Origin: Mumia xiangluensis
GTDB lineage: Bacteria; Actinomycetota; Actinomycetes; Propionibacteriales; Nocardioidaceae
Direction: 5' to 3'
DNA: 64,000 nucleotides
NCBI RefSeq assembly: GCF_010994095.1
Contig: NZ_WJYO01000003.1
Location: 496,001 to 560,000 of the forward strand
A model generated the notes under the pieces. That model had not been told where the DNA came from, did no database searches, and saw only the letters and a list, made by a program, of their open reading frames with translations. This document shows positions 17,107-26,420 of the stretch, one piece after another. The position numbers were made by a program, and so were the translations under genes. Every line of letters begins with the position of its first letter. The stretch's first letter is position 1.

Positions 17107-17409
17107 GTGCTTACACCTGGCCGTCTCGTGACGGGCAAATCGACCACGCCACCTCGATGAACCCAACCGACTGTTCGGCTGGTAGAAATACCCTACCAAG
17201 TCTTGAGACCAGGGCGGGGAGAGTGAAGCGTGATGAACGACCCATCGACGGGCCGGACCCCAGCGGACCGGTCACGCACAGACACGCGCGGCCTCGAACT
17301 GTCGAGACGACGGCCCTAGACCGGCGATACGATCGCGGACGGCGGCGACGAAGCCACCCAGCGCCGCAGCAGCTCGCACATCCACGGTGACATGAAGGAA
17401 AGGAACGCC
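17107..17409. promoter_or_regulatory. Intergenic region between the paired TetR genes, with operator copy A
   Basis: 303 bp without a convincing gene; short frames crossing it are not coding-like. Operator A is CAACCGACTGTTCGGCTG at 17164-17181 (16 of 18 match to the window consensus). It is followed by TAGAAA (17183-17188) and an inverted pair GGTAG (17181-17185)/CTACC (17193-17197). AAGGAAAGGAA before 17410 is the ribosome site of the plus-strand gene. The remaining roughly 180 bp between the operator and that site show no further structure I can support. Confidence 0.6.
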
Positions 17410-18000
17410 ATGCCTCGAGTTTCACGACGTGCCGATGTGCGCTCGACCGCTGCTCAACTGTTCCGTGAGCACGGTTACAACTCCGCGACGATGGACCTCA
17501 TCGCCGACACCGTGGGACTGAACAAGGGCACGCTCTACCACTACTACCCCTCCAAGAGCGCGATCCTCTACGAGCTGCTGGCCGGCCAGCTCGACACGAC
17601 GATGGAGCTGCTCGCGAAGGTCCCCGCCGAGGGCACGCCGACAGAGCGGTTCCGCGAGCTCATTCGGTTGGAAGTAGCTCAAGCAGCGGGAGCGTCGGAC
17701 GAGCTTGTCGTGTTCTTCCAGGAGCTGCCCTGGGTCGAGCGGAATCTCCCCAGCGAGCAGGCGAGCGACGTCCTCCGGCGGGTCGAGAAGTACCGCAGCT
17801 TCTCCCAGAAGCTCCTCAAGGAGGGCATCAACGCCGGTGAGTTCCGGCCCGTCAACGTCAGCATCGTCCACTACTCGATCGTCGGCGTCCTCGCGTACAT
17901 TCCGAACTGGTTCCGTCCGCGCTCCGGACGGGGCAAGGCCTCGCTCGTCGACGAGCTGACGGAGTTCGTCCTGGCAGGGGTGCTCGCGCCCCGAGACTGA
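17410..18000 (+). CDS. TetR-family regulator, paralogue 2 of a divergent pair
   Basis: 196 aa from ATG 17410, preceded by an AAGGAAAGGAA ribosome site. HTH DVRSTAAQLFREHGYNSATMDLIADTVGLNKGTLYHYYPSKSAILYELL has a recognition helix identical to the TetR at 16507-17106. The ligand domain (ASDELVVFFQELPWVERNL, SIVHYSIVGVLAYIPNWF) is also closely similar, which points to a local duplication followed by divergence. Both probably bind the same palindrome; different ligand pockets would let one operator set answer two acyl-CoA signals. Convergent with the SDR at 18016. Confidence 0.85.
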   Translation: MPRVSRRADVRSTAAQLFREHGYNSATMDLIADTVGLNKGTLYHYYPSKSAILYELLAGQLDTTMELLAKVPAEGTPTERFRELIRLEVAQAAGASDELVVFFQELPWVERNLPSEQASDVLRRVEKYRSFSQKLLKEGINAGEFRPVNVSIVHYSIVGVLAYIPNWFRPRSGRGKASLVDELTEFVLAGVLAPRD

Positions 18001-18015
18001 TCGACAGCCGCAACC

Positions 18016-18801
18016 TCAGAGCGTCTCCCCGCCGTCGATCGCGATCAGCTCACCCGTGACGAAGCCCGCGGCATCGCCGCAGAGGTACGCGACGAGGTCG
18101 GCAAACTCCTCGAGCTCACCGGTCCGCCGCATCGCGACCCGGCTGATCATCTGCTCACGAGCGCGCTCGTTCGCGAACTGCTCTCGCGTCATCTCGGTCT
18201 CGAAGTGTCCGGCCGCGACGGCGTTCACGGTGACGCCGTAGCGTCCCCACTCACGCGCGAGCGAGCGCGTCAGCTGAACGAGCGCTCCTTTCGCGGTGTC
18301 GTAGCCCACCGTGTACGGCACGGCCCGTCGCACCACGTTGCTGACGACGTTCACGACACGGCCACTGCCCTTCGCGAGCATTCCGGGGCCGAGTGCGCGG
18401 AGCATCCGCACGGCACCGCCGAGGTGGACCTCCATCACGTTCGCCCACTCGTCGTCGGCGATCGGCGTGTCGAAGCCCGGGTAGGCGTCCTCGCGACCGG
18501 GAAGCGGAACGAACGGCTTGTAGAGGAGGTTGCCGGCGTTGTTCACGAGGATGTCGACCGTCCCGAGCTCGCGCGTGATCGCGTCGCGTGCGGCGTCGAC
18601 CGCCTCGGTCGAGGTGACGTCGACCGAGAGTCCGAGAGAGCGCACGCCGCAGGCCTTCGCCTCGGCGGCCACGTCGGCGACTTCGTCGAGCGACCGCGCG
18701 ACCACGGCGACATCGATCCCATCGCGCGCGAGCCGGAGGGCGGTCGCCCGCCCGAGCCCCCGACCGCCTCCAGTAACGACAGCCACCCGCGAGGCGGTCA
18801 C
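18016..18801 (-). CDS. SDR-family dehydrogenase
   Basis: 261 aa from GTG 18801, overlapping the stop of the preceding dehydrogenase by 4 bases. TGGGRGLG cofactor motif, DVTS, NNAG, catalytic Ser region VNVVSNVVRRAVPYTVGYDTAKGAL with Tyr-x3-Lys (YDTAK), and C-terminal FVTGELIAIDGGETL. Probably oxidises a hydroxyl on a CoA ester or ring intermediate with NAD(P). Last gene of a three-gene operon (19913, 18798, 18016) that reads away from operator B. Confidence 0.85.
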   Translation of the reverse strand: MTASRVAVVTGGGRGLGRATALRLARDGIDVAVVARSLDEVADVAAEAKACGVRSLGLSVDVTSTEAVDAARDAITRELGTVDILVNNAGNLLYKPFVPLPGREDAYPGFDTPIADDEWANVMEVHLGGAVRMLRALGPGMLAKGSGRVVNVVSNVVRRAVPYTVGYDTAKGALVQLTRSLAREWGRYGVTVNAVAAGHFETEMTREQFANERAREQMISRVAMRRTGELEEFADLVAYLCGDAAGFVTGELIAIDGGETL

Positions 18802-19916
18802 CACAAGCTGCCTTCGACGGCCTCCCGGCGTACGACCAGGCCCTGGTGGAGCTCGCGCAACCGGGACGATCGCCGCCCCGACCGCAGTTGCATCGCCTTC
18901 GCGCGCCGGAAGTGGTGGTGCAGGACGTGCTCGACTGTCGTGCCGACCCCGCCGTGCACCTGTGCCGCCGTGAGCACCACGTCCATGTACGACCTCCCCG
19001 CCGCGAACAAAGCCGCCCGCGCGACGGCCGTCTCCTGCGCTCCGGGCAGGGCACGGTTCAGGGCGTCGTCGCAGAGCAGCTGGGCGCCATCCGCGGCGAT
19101 GACCATCCGCGCCAGGTGATGGCGTACGGCCTGGAACTTCCCGAGGGGCTGCCCGAACTGGTGCCGCTCCAGCGCGTACGTCGCGGAGCGCTCGACGACG
19201 TCCTGGGCGCCACCGACCATCGCGCTCGCGCGGAGCAGGTCGGCCCTGGCGAGGGCGTACGCCGCATCCTCCGCGGACAGGTCGGTCGTCCGCACAGCCT
19301 CGCTCGGGAGCACCATCCCATCGAGGTCCAGCCGGACCATCCGCTCGTTGTCGATGCTCGGGACGTCGACCGCCCGCTCCCCGAAGGAGTCCGCGGTCAC
19401 GACGGCGCCGAGCCAGCCCCGCTCGACGGTCGGCAGCACGAGCACAACCCACTCGGCCTGCGCGAGCCACTCGACGACCACCGGCGGGCCGCTGAGGGCG
19501 AAACCGTCCGCCACGGACTCGGCCATCACCGTCCTGTCCGGGGGCGCGACGAGGGTCGCGATCGCGCCACCGACGATGCCGGCCAGCACGTCGTCGTACG
19601 TCTTGTCGGCAGCGATCGCGTCGAGGACCGTCGCCGACCGCAGCGTCTGCAGCAGCGGGCTCGCGTACGCCGCGCGCCCGCACTCGCGTGTGATGAGTGC
19701 CGCGTCGACGAGCGTGCCGTCGGCGCCGCCGACCCGTGCCGGCAGGTGGACGCTGCTCCAGCCGAGGTCGCGCATGCGGCCCCACCGAGACGCCTCGAAT
19801 CCCGTCGGGGACTCCTCCTGCTCGTTGAGGTAGGTGTTGTCGACGAAGTCACGAAGGAACGCTCGCGCGGTCGCCTGGACCTGCGTCTCCTCCTCCGAGA
19901 GCGTGAACGCGGTCAT
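18798..19916 (-). CDS. Acyl-CoA dehydrogenase, beta-type subunit of pair 1
   Basis: 372 aa. Acyl-CoA dehydrogenase fold (N-terminal helices with SSVHLPARVGGADGTLVDAALITRECGRAAYASPLLQTL; C-terminal ALERHQFGQPLGKFQAVRHHLARM), but no EGT motif; the end reads VHGGVGTTVEHVLHHHFRRAKAMQL. It directly overlaps the next dehydrogenase gene (ATGA). In mycobacterial steroid catabolism such adjacent genes encode alpha2beta2 heterotetramers (for example FadE28-FadE29), in which one subunit contributes mainly FAD and structural contacts. I infer the same arrangement here. Confidence 0.82.
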   Translation of the reverse strand: MTAFTLSEEETQVQATARAFLRDFVDNTYLNEQEESPTGFEASRWGRMRDLGWSSVHLPARVGGADGTLVDAALITRECGRAAYASPLLQTLRSATVLDAIAADKTYDDVLAGIVGGAIATLVAPPDRTVMAESVADGFALSGPPVVVEWLAQAEWVVLVLPTVERGWLGAVVTADSFGERAVDVPSIDNERMVRLDLDGMVLPSEAVRTTDLSAEDAAYALARADLLRASAMVGGAQDVVERSATYALERHQFGQPLGKFQAVRHHLARMVIAADGAQLLCDDALNRALPGAQETAVARAALFAAGRSYMDVVLTAAQVHGGVGTTVEHVLHHHFRRAKAMQLRSGRRSSRLRELHQGLVVRREAVEGSLW

Positions 19917-21082
19917 CGCGGCATCCCCAGACCCTGGTTGGCGATCATGTCGAGCTGGATCTCGTTGGTGCCCCCGCCGAAGCGCCACACCGGCGACGAC
20001 TGCAGGCCGTGCTCGAGGTGGCCGTGCGCCGGGGCGTACGGCGAACCGTGCGCGATCGCGCCCTCCTCGCCGATCAGGTCCAGTCCCGTGTTGCAGATGC
20101 GCTGGCGAAGCTCGCCCCACCAGATCTTGTTGGCCGACGCCTCGGCGACCGGCACCTTCCCGTCGGCCAGCATGCTCGCCCCCCGCAGCGCGAAGAGGCG
20201 GCAGATCTCGACGTCCACGGCGTGCTCTCCCATGCGTTCCTGGAGGGCGTACGCGTCCGCGCTCTCGCCCTCGAGGAGACCCTGCTCTCGCGCCCAGTCT
20301 GCGAGCTGCTCCAGCTCCCAGCGGGGTTCGTTGTGGAAGAACATCCGCTCGAAGTTGAGAGCGCAGACGATCGCGGCCCAGCCCTCGTTCTCCTCGCCGA
20401 TGCGCTGCGACGCAGGGATTCGGACGTCGTCGAGGTAGACCGACGTCGTCCGCTCCCCACCCTGGGTGACGATCGGGGTGACCGTGATGCCGGGCGCGTC
20501 CATCGGCACGATGAACAGGCTGACGCCGCGGTGGCGGTCCTCCTGCTTGCCCGTCCGCGCTGCCAGCCAGTAGTGGGTGGCGACGTGCCCACCGGTGGTC
20601 CAGAGCTTCTGCCCGTTGACGACGTACTCGTCGCCGTCGCGGACGGCCCGCGTCCGCAGCGACGCGAGGTCGCTGCCGGCGTCGGGCTCGCTGTAGCCGA
20701 TCGCGAACACCAGCTCGCCGTTGATGATCCGCGGCAGGTAGTCGGCCTTCTGCTCCTCGGTCCCGGTCAGCATGAGCGTGGGGCCGATGACGTTGAGGGT
20801 GAGCAGGCCGTTGGGGAGCCGGCGGCTGTAGAGCTCCTCGGCGAACAGCCAGTGCTCGATCTCGGTGCGACCCTGCCCGCCGTACTCGGTCGGCCAGGAG
20901 ACGCCCAGCCACCCGTCAGCGGCGAGCTGGCGCAGGAACCGGCGTCCGTGCTCGCGTGGCTGCATCGGATCAGCGATGTTCTCCGCCCGGGTCGACTCGA
21001 CGAGCTCGGGATCGAGCCCGTCGAGGTAGGACCTCAGCTCGGCGAGGAAGGACCGCTGATCGGGGCCAAGGACGGTCTTCAC
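19913..21082 (-). CDS. Acyl-CoA dehydrogenase, alpha-type subunit of pair 1
   Basis: 389 aa from GTG 21082. This start is preferred over GTG 21094 because GGAGG lies 5 bases upstream of it. Landmarks: YGGQGRTEIEHWLFAEEL, YSEPDAGSDLASLRTRAVRDGDEYVVNGQKLWTTGG, ALNFERMFFHNE and RFGGGTNEIQLDMIANQGLGMPR. The EGT Glu is Gly, but Glu in FER on helix G is available, as in isovaleryl-CoA dehydrogenase-type enzymes. Promoter-proximal gene behind operator B, diverging from the carboxylase-like operon. Confidence 0.85.
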   Translation of the reverse strand: MKTVLGPDQRSFLAELRSYLDGLDPELVESTRAENIADPMQPREHGRRFLRQLAADGWLGVSWPTEYGGQGRTEIEHWLFAEELYSRRLPNGLLTLNVIGPTLMLTGTEEQKADYLPRIINGELVFAIGYSEPDAGSDLASLRTRAVRDGDEYVVNGQKLWTTGGHVATHYWLAARTGKQEDRHRGVSLFIVPMDAPGITVTPIVTQGGERTTSVYLDDVRIPASQRIGEENEGWAAIVCALNFERMFFHNEPRWELEQLADWAREQGLLEGESADAYALQERMGEHAVDVEICRLFALRGASMLADGKVPVAEASANKIWWGELRQRICNTGLDLIGEEGAIAHGSPYAPAHGHLEHGLQSSPVWRFGGGTNEIQLDMIANQGLGMPR

Positions 21083-21134
21083 ATGTGCCTCCACGGCTGC
21101 TCGACTACCGCCCTCAGGCTAGAGGCGTCACGAA

Positions 21135-21168
21135 GGTCTAGTCAACCAACTGGTCGGTTGTGTAGTGT
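21135..21168. promoter_or_regulatory. Operator copy B with divergent -10 boxes
   Basis: CAACCAACTGGTCGGTTG at 21143-21160 matches the window consensus CAACCRACYRGTYGGTTG at all 18 positions. On the plus side TAGTGT (21163-21168) lies 2 bp away and 7 bases before GTG 21176, a leaderless arrangement. On the minus side TAGACC (21140-21135) is also 2 bp away. A repressor bound here would block both divergent promoters. Confidence 0.7.
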
Positions 21169-21175
21169 CCGCCGG

Positions 21176-22234
21176 GTGAGCGACCGTGACTTCCACCACA
21201 TCACTCCGGCCGAGATCGCCTGGCACAGCGAGCTCGGGAAGAACGACCCGGACTTCGTCGACCTGTTCTGGCTCGACGCAGGCCTCGACAACGGCTGGCA
21301 GGTCGGTGTCGGCTTCTACCGCTCCCGCCCCCACGACGGCGGTCGACCGGCGATCACGCTCAACCTCGTACGGCCGGGCGAGGAGTTCGTCGAGGTCCAC
21401 GAGACGTTTGCAGCCGACGCCTTCGCGCCGGCGGAGTTCGGCGGGCAGTGGGGTGACGCCAACGTCCTCGTCGGCACCTTCGACTCCCGCGGGAGGCCGG
21501 AGTCGATTCGCCTGTCGGTCGCCGTCGGCGGCGTGCGGGTCGATCTCTCCGGCGCGGTGGTCTGCTCCGGGGTGAAGTTCACGTCCGCGACACCGGGCTA
21601 CACGCACTACCGCGAGGAGACGGGGACGGCGGTCGGCTGGTGGCCGGTCGCTCCCCGCGTGGACGTCGTCGGCCGCATCACGGTCGACGGCGACGACGTC
21701 GAGGTGAAGGGCACCGCTCACCTGGAGAAGCAGCTGTCGTCACTCCCGCTGGCGGGCGAGGCTGGCGCCCCTTCGGCCCAGTCCATGTGGACGTGGGGCC
21801 ACTTCACCTGCGGCGACTACACCGGGATCTGGACGGACTCAGCCGCCTCCGAGCAGCTCGGCTACCGGCACTTCACGCCCTTCGTGCTCTACCGCGGGAG
21901 CGAGCCCGTCCTGAGCACCTTCGCGTTCTCCAGCAACGTCGAGCGCTTCGTGACGGAACCGGACACGGCGCTCCCCCGCCCGCAGGTCGTCACCCTGAAG
22001 GCGTCCGACGGACACCGGGACTTCTTCGCCCGCCTCGTCGACGGCCGGGTCAGCGACCAGTTCGAGCTCAACGGCGTCGCCGGGGCCTACTACTGCCGCC
22101 AGGTCGGTCGCATCGAGGCAGAGATCCACCACTGGGGCGCGCGTACCCGCATCGACGGCGAGGTCGTCCACGAGTGGGGCACGCAGGCCGGCAACTTCCC
22201 GTTCGCACGCTCGCGCAGAGGAGACGACGAATGA
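21176..22234 (+). CDS. Uncharacterised beta-rich protein, possibly AttH/CrtC lipocalin-like
   Basis: 352 aa from GTG 21176, positioned for leaderless translation. I do not recognise it with confidence. No signal peptide or TM segment is visible. It is rich in predicted beta strands and Trp/Tyr/His (SMWTWGHFTCGDYTGIWTDSAASEQLGYRHFTPFVLY, AEIHHWGARTRIDGEVVHEWGTQAGNF). The W-W-G-H pattern and two-half organisation recall AttH/hydroxyneurosporene-synthase-like double lipocalins, which bind hydrophobic ligands; this is a weak suggestion. It overlaps the first HyuA gene by 4 bases and is first in the carboxylase-like operon, so it may bind or modify that enzyme's substrate. Confidence 0.5.
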   Translation: MSDRDFHHITPAEIAWHSELGKNDPDFVDLFWLDAGLDNGWQVGVGFYRSRPHDGGRPAITLNLVRPGEEFVEVHETFAADAFAPAEFGGQWGDANVLVGTFDSRGRPESIRLSVAVGGVRVDLSGAVVCSGVKFTSATPGYTHYREETGTAVGWWPVAPRVDVVGRITVDGDDVEVKGTAHLEKQLSSLPLAGEAGAPSAQSMWTWGHFTCGDYTGIWTDSAASEQLGYRHFTPFVLYRGSEPVLSTFAFSSNVERFVTEPDTALPRPQVVTLKASDGHRDFFARLVDGRVSDQFELNGVAGAYYCRQVGRIEAEIHHWGARTRIDGEVVHEWGTQAGNFPFARSRRGDDE

Positions 22235-24324
22235 CCATTCTCGACACGGAACACGGGACACAACCACCGGGGAGCACGTGCATCGGCGTCGACGTCGGCG
22301 GCACGTTCACCGACGCGATTCTGTCCGACGGTACGACGGTGTGGCGCGCCAAGGCCCCGAGCACGCCCGGCGACCTCGGGGCCGGCGTGCTCGACGCCTG
22401 CGAGCGGGTGGCCGAGCGGGCCGGCACCACGCTCGACGCGCTCCTCCCGAGCGTCGCCCGGTTCGGGCTCGGCACGACCGCGGTGACCAACGCCATCGCC
22501 TCGCGTACCGGTCGTCGCCTCGGGCTCGTGACCACGCAGGGCTTCGAGGACCTGGTCCCCATGGCCCGGGCGATGCGCACCCACGTCGACGGCTGGCTGA
22601 CCACCCCCGATTCCCTGGTCGACCGGGAACGCATCCGCGGTGTCCGCGAGCGCGTCGACCGCACGGGCACCGTGCTCACTGCGCTCGATCCGGCCGACGT
22701 CGTCGCCGAGGTCCAGTGGCTCGTGGACCACCACCAGATCGAGGGTCTGACCGTCTCCTTCCTGTGGTCGTGCGTCAACGACGCCCACGAGAGCGCGGCC
22801 GTCGCGGCGGTCCGTGAGCGCTTCCCCGACCTGCCCCTCACCTCCGGGGCGGAGCTGCTGCCCGTGGTCAAGGAGTTCGAGCGCACCCAGTTCGCCCTGC
22901 TCAACGCGTACACCGGCGGCGCACTCGACGGCGTCGACACGCTCGCCGCCGAGCTCGCCGCGCGAGGCCTGCGGGTGTCACCGCTGCTCGTGCACTCCGG
23001 CGGCGGGTCGATCAGCGTGGCCGAAGGCCGGAACGTCCCTGCCACCATGGCCGAGTCCGGACCCGCCGCCGGTGTCATCGCCGCCCAGGCCATCTGCGCC
23101 GCCACCGGGGTCAGCAACGCCGTCACCGGCGACGTCGGCGGCACGTCCTTCGACGTCTCGTTCATCTCCGACGGCGTGGCGTCACGGCGCAGCACCGGTG
23201 AGCTGATGGGGATCTGGACCGCATTGCCGATGATCGACATCAACTCGATCGGCACCGGCGGCGGGTCCATCGGCTGGGTGGACTCGCTCAACATCCTGCG
23301 TGTCGGGCCGCGCTCGGCCGGCGCGAACCCCGGCCCCGCCTGCTACGGCCGGGGTGGCTCGGAACCGACGGTCACGGATGCGCTAGTGGTGCTCGGCTAT
23401 ATCGACCCCGCCCAGTTCCTCGGCGGCACGATGACCCTCGACAGCGATGCCGCTATGGCGGCCTGCGAGACGCTGGCCGGGCAGCTGGGGATGAGCGCGG
23501 TCGAGGCCGCGTGGGGGATCTGGGAGGTCGCCAAGTCCAGCATGACCCGCGCGCTGCGAGCCCGGTTCGCCGAGCAGGGCGTCGACCAGCGCGAGTTCTC
23601 GCTGATCACGATGGGCGGCTGCGGAGCACTGTCGAGCGCAGAGATCGCCCACGAGCTCGGGCTGCGCGGAGTCGTCGTCCCCGAGCTCGCCTCCGTCCTG
23701 TCCGCGTTCGGCGCCGCAACGTCGGACGTACGCCGCGAGCGCAGCCGCGCGGTGTCGGTCCTGCTCCCCGACGGCAGCGACGTGCTGGCGCAGACCGCCA
23801 AGGAGCTGGCCGACGAGGTCCGCGCCGACCTCGCGGCCGACGAGGTACCCGACGAGGACGTCACGATCGGGCTGATCGCGGACGTACGGTTCTTCCGTCA
23901 GCACTACGAGCTGCAGATCCCGTGGGACGGCGGCCTCGACGAGGACGGTCAGGCCGCACTGGTCAAGCGGTTCACGAGCGAGTACGTCTCGCGGTACGGC
24001 TCCGGCGCCGTGTCCACCGGTGCGCCGGTCGAGCTCGTCACGCTGCGGGCGTATGGCCTCGGTGCGACCGTACGCGCGTCCCTGGCCCAGTACGACGACG
24101 GTCCCGGCGGAGTACCCGAACCCAGCGGCGAGCGCCTGATACACCTCACCCGCGGCAGCGAGCCCACCTCCGTACCCACCGTCGTCGGCGACACCCTGCA
24201 GCCCGGGCACCGCCTCACGGGTCCGGCCGTCATCGACGCCGCCGACACCACGATCTGGATCCCCGAGACCTTCACCGCCACCGTCGACTCCTACCGCAAC
24301 CTGCACCTGGAGGCAGCGAAATGA
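22231..24324 (+). CDS. HyuA-type ATPase subunit 1 (hydantoinase/oxoprolinase, acetone carboxylase beta-like)
   Basis: 697 aa. N-terminal phosphate loop GVDVGGTFTDAIL, FGLGTTAVTNAIASRTG, then the second ASKHA phosphate motif GDVGGTSFDVSFI and GTGGGSIGWVD followed by RVGPRSAGANPGPACYG. All are diagnostic of HyuA/hydantoinase A, which phosphorylates a carbonyl or amide oxygen using ATP. The C-terminal domain contains QHYELQIPW. In acetone and acetophenone carboxylases this subunit activates bicarbonate or ketone. Overlaps both neighbours by 4 bases (ATGA), so stoichiometric co-translation with HyuB1 is likely. Confidence 0.88.
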   Translation: MTILDTEHGTQPPGSTCIGVDVGGTFTDAILSDGTTVWRAKAPSTPGDLGAGVLDACERVAERAGTTLDALLPSVARFGLGTTAVTNAIASRTGRRLGLVTTQGFEDLVPMARAMRTHVDGWLTTPDSLVDRERIRGVRERVDRTGTVLTALDPADVVAEVQWLVDHHQIEGLTVSFLWSCVNDAHESAAVAAVRERFPDLPLTSGAELLPVVKEFERTQFALLNAYTGGALDGVDTLAAELAARGLRVSPLLVHSGGGSISVAEGRNVPATMAESGPAAGVIAAQAICAATGVSNAVTGDVGGTSFDVSFISDGVASRRSTGELMGIWTALPMIDINSIGTGGGSIGWVDSLNILRVGPRSAGANPGPACYGRGGSEPTVTDALVVLGYIDPAQFLGGTMTLDSDAAMAACETLAGQLGMSAVEAAWGIWEVAKSSMTRALRARFAEQGVDQREFSLITMGGCGALSSAEIAHELGLRGVVVPELASVLSAFGAATSDVRRERSRAVSVLLPDGSDVLAQTAKELADEVRADLAADEVPDEDVTIGLIADVRFFRQHYELQIPWDGGLDEDGQAALVKRFTSEYVSRYGSGAVSTGAPVELVTLRAYGLGATVRASLAQYDDGPGGVPEPSGERLIHLTRGSEPTSVPTVVGDTLQPGHRLTGPAVIDAADTTIWIPETFTATVDSYRNLHLEAAK

Positions 24325-26420
24325 CCCTCACCGACCACCGGACGGCGTCCGACCCGATCGCCCTGGAAGTGTTGCGCTCCCGCCTGCAGGCCGTGGCCGA
24401 GGAGGGCGCGATCACCATCGAGCGCACCGCGATCAGCCCTATCATCATCGAGAGCCGCGACTACTCCTGCACGCTTCTGGAGGCGGACGGCTCGATGATG
24501 GTGGCCGGCGGCGCCATCTCGCACCACTTCGGCATCTGCGGCCCGGCCGTCCACGTCACGATGGCGAGCCACGGCACCATCTCCCCCGGGGACGTCTTCC
24601 TGTCGAACGACCCGTACAACGGGGGTGGACTGCACCCGCAGGACGTCGTCGTGCAGATGCCGGTGTTCCACGGCGACACGCTGATCGCGTGGGTGGTGAA
24701 CTCCGGCCACCTCATCGACCTCGGCGGCATGGTATTCGGCTCGTGGACCCCCGCGGCGACCGAGTGCTACCAGGAGGCGCTGCGGTTCCCGCCCGTACGC
24801 CTGTTCCGGGCGGGCGTCGAGCAGCCCGACGTGTGGGGCATCCTGCGGACCAACGTGCGTCAGGCCGACATGGTCGAGATGGACATGCGAAGCCTGGTGG
24901 CCGGCTGCCAGGTTGCCGCGGACAAGCTCGTCGCCATCGCCGACAGCATGGGGACGGAGGGGTTCGTCGACAGAGTCGCCGAACTGCGGCGTCTGGCCGA
25001 GGCCGAGATGCGCCGCCGCATCGGCCAGCTCGCCGACGGCGAGTACCGCTACGACATGTGGGTGGAGTGGCACGACGAGCTGTACGAGGTGCCGACCCGG
25101 ATGACCGTGCGCGGCGACGAGCTGGTCTTCGACTTCGAGGGAGCCCCGCCGCAGGCCGACCACTTCTTCAACACGCAACCGCACATCGTGACCGCGGGCG
25201 TCGTCGGCGACATCTCCGACGTGCTCACGTACGACCTGCCACTGAACGAGGGCATGTTCGCGCCGGTCACGGTGAACTGTCCGAAGGGCACGATCATGCA
25301 CAGCGCGCCGCCGGCACCGGTGGCCTCCGCACACTGCGACGTCGCCCTCGCGGCGTCCACCGCGGCCACCGAGTGCGTGATGATGGCGATCGCCGCCTCC
25401 GACGAGAGCGAGGTCGCACACCTCGCGACCGGCCCGATCGCGTCGACCACGCTGGCGATCCAGATCTGGGCGTACGTCGGACCCGCCGGCCCCGACGGCT
25501 GGATGATGCTCGACGGCGCGATGGGCGGGGCCGCTGCGGCTCACGACCACGACGGCATCGACCTGTCCAACTTCATGGTGTCGCGCGCGCAGATCATGGA
25601 GGCGAGCGACGTCGAGTCGCTGGAATCCGCGTACCCCATGCTCGTCGACTTCAAGCGGGCCCGCGGTGGCGCGTTCGGCGAGGGCACGTTCCGCAGCGGC
25701 GGCGGCGCCCACATGCAGCTGCGGCCGCACGGCATCCCCCAGATCGTCGGGCAGTGCCTGGCGATCCGCGAGGACATCCCGCTCAACGGTGCGGCCGGGG
25801 GCTTCCCGGGCGGGGTGTGCGAGTTCACGCTGCACCTCGCCGACGGCACCAGCGACACGCTGCCGGGCAAGAGCAGCGACGTGGTGCTCGCCGAGGGCGA
25901 CGCGGTCGAGTTCGCGTTGGCCACGGCGGGCGGCTACGGCGACCCGCTGGACCGGGAGCCGGACAGGGTCGCTCGCGACGTACGGTGTCATCGCATCACG
26001 ACCGAGGTGGCGCTGACGTCGTACGGCGTCGTCGTCGAGGACGGCCTGCCCGACCTCGACGCCACCGCGCGACGACGCGAGCAGATCCGGGCGGAGCGGC
26101 TCGCGGCAGCCCAGCCGGCGACGAAGCCGGTAACCGGACCCGCGCGGGCGGGCGACCTCGAGCAGGCGCCGTACCCGCTGTTCGTCGGCGTCCAGCGGCG
26201 CGGCGCGACCGCGGTCGCCGCGCAGAGCGGAGCGCTCCTCGCGCACGCGCCGGACTCCTGGACCGACGGGTGCCCGACGCTGGAACGCCAGGTCGCCCCC
26301 GCCATCATCGAGCGCACGTACCTCGATCCGCAGACGGGACGCACCTTGCTGGTCGAGGCAGTCCCGTCAGGGTCGCCGCTCAGCATCGCGGCCCAGCCCG
26401 ACCACTGGACGAAGGCGTGA
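24321..26420 (+). CDS. HyuB-type subunit 1 (hydantoinase B/oxoprolinase)
   Basis: 699 aa. Begins DPIALEVLRSRLQAVAEEGAITIERTAISP, with IIIESRDYSCTLLEADG, GDVFLSNDPYNGGGLHPQDVVVQMPVF and AWVVNSGHLIDLGGMV, the metal-binding His/Asp pattern of HyuB/acetone carboxylase alpha. The mid-region has GGAFGEGTFRSGGG and the C-terminus GGYGDPLDREPDRVARDV, typical of the family. A roughly 100-residue tail (QIRAERLAAAQPATKPVTG onward) lies beyond the conserved core. Pairs with the HyuA1 protein encoded immediately upstream. Confidence 0.88.
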   Translation: MTLTDHRTASDPIALEVLRSRLQAVAEEGAITIERTAISPIIIESRDYSCTLLEADGSMMVAGGAISHHFGICGPAVHVTMASHGTISPGDVFLSNDPYNGGGLHPQDVVVQMPVFHGDTLIAWVVNSGHLIDLGGMVFGSWTPAATECYQEALRFPPVRLFRAGVEQPDVWGILRTNVRQADMVEMDMRSLVAGCQVAADKLVAIADSMGTEGFVDRVAELRRLAEAEMRRRIGQLADGEYRYDMWVEWHDELYEVPTRMTVRGDELVFDFEGAPPQADHFFNTQPHIVTAGVVGDISDVLTYDLPLNEGMFAPVTVNCPKGTIMHSAPPAPVASAHCDVALAASTAATECVMMAIAASDESEVAHLATGPIASTTLAIQIWAYVGPAGPDGWMMLDGAMGGAAAAHDHDGIDLSNFMVSRAQIMEASDVESLESAYPMLVDFKRARGGAFGEGTFRSGGGAHMQLRPHGIPQIVGQCLAIREDIPLNGAAGGFPGGVCEFTLHLADGTSDTLPGKSSDVVLAEGDAVEFALATAGGYGDPLDREPDRVARDVRCHRITTEVALTSYGVVVEDGLPDLDATARRREQIRAERLAAAQPATKPVTGPARAGDLEQAPYPLFVGVQRRGATAVAAQSGALLAHAPDSWTDGCPTLERQVAPAIIERTYLDPQTGRTLLVEAVPSGSPLSIAAQPDHWTKA

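Noticed and set aside
17107-17409. Small frames between the two TetR genes.
   Set aside because: They lack ribosome sites and conserved sequence, and overlap the operator region.
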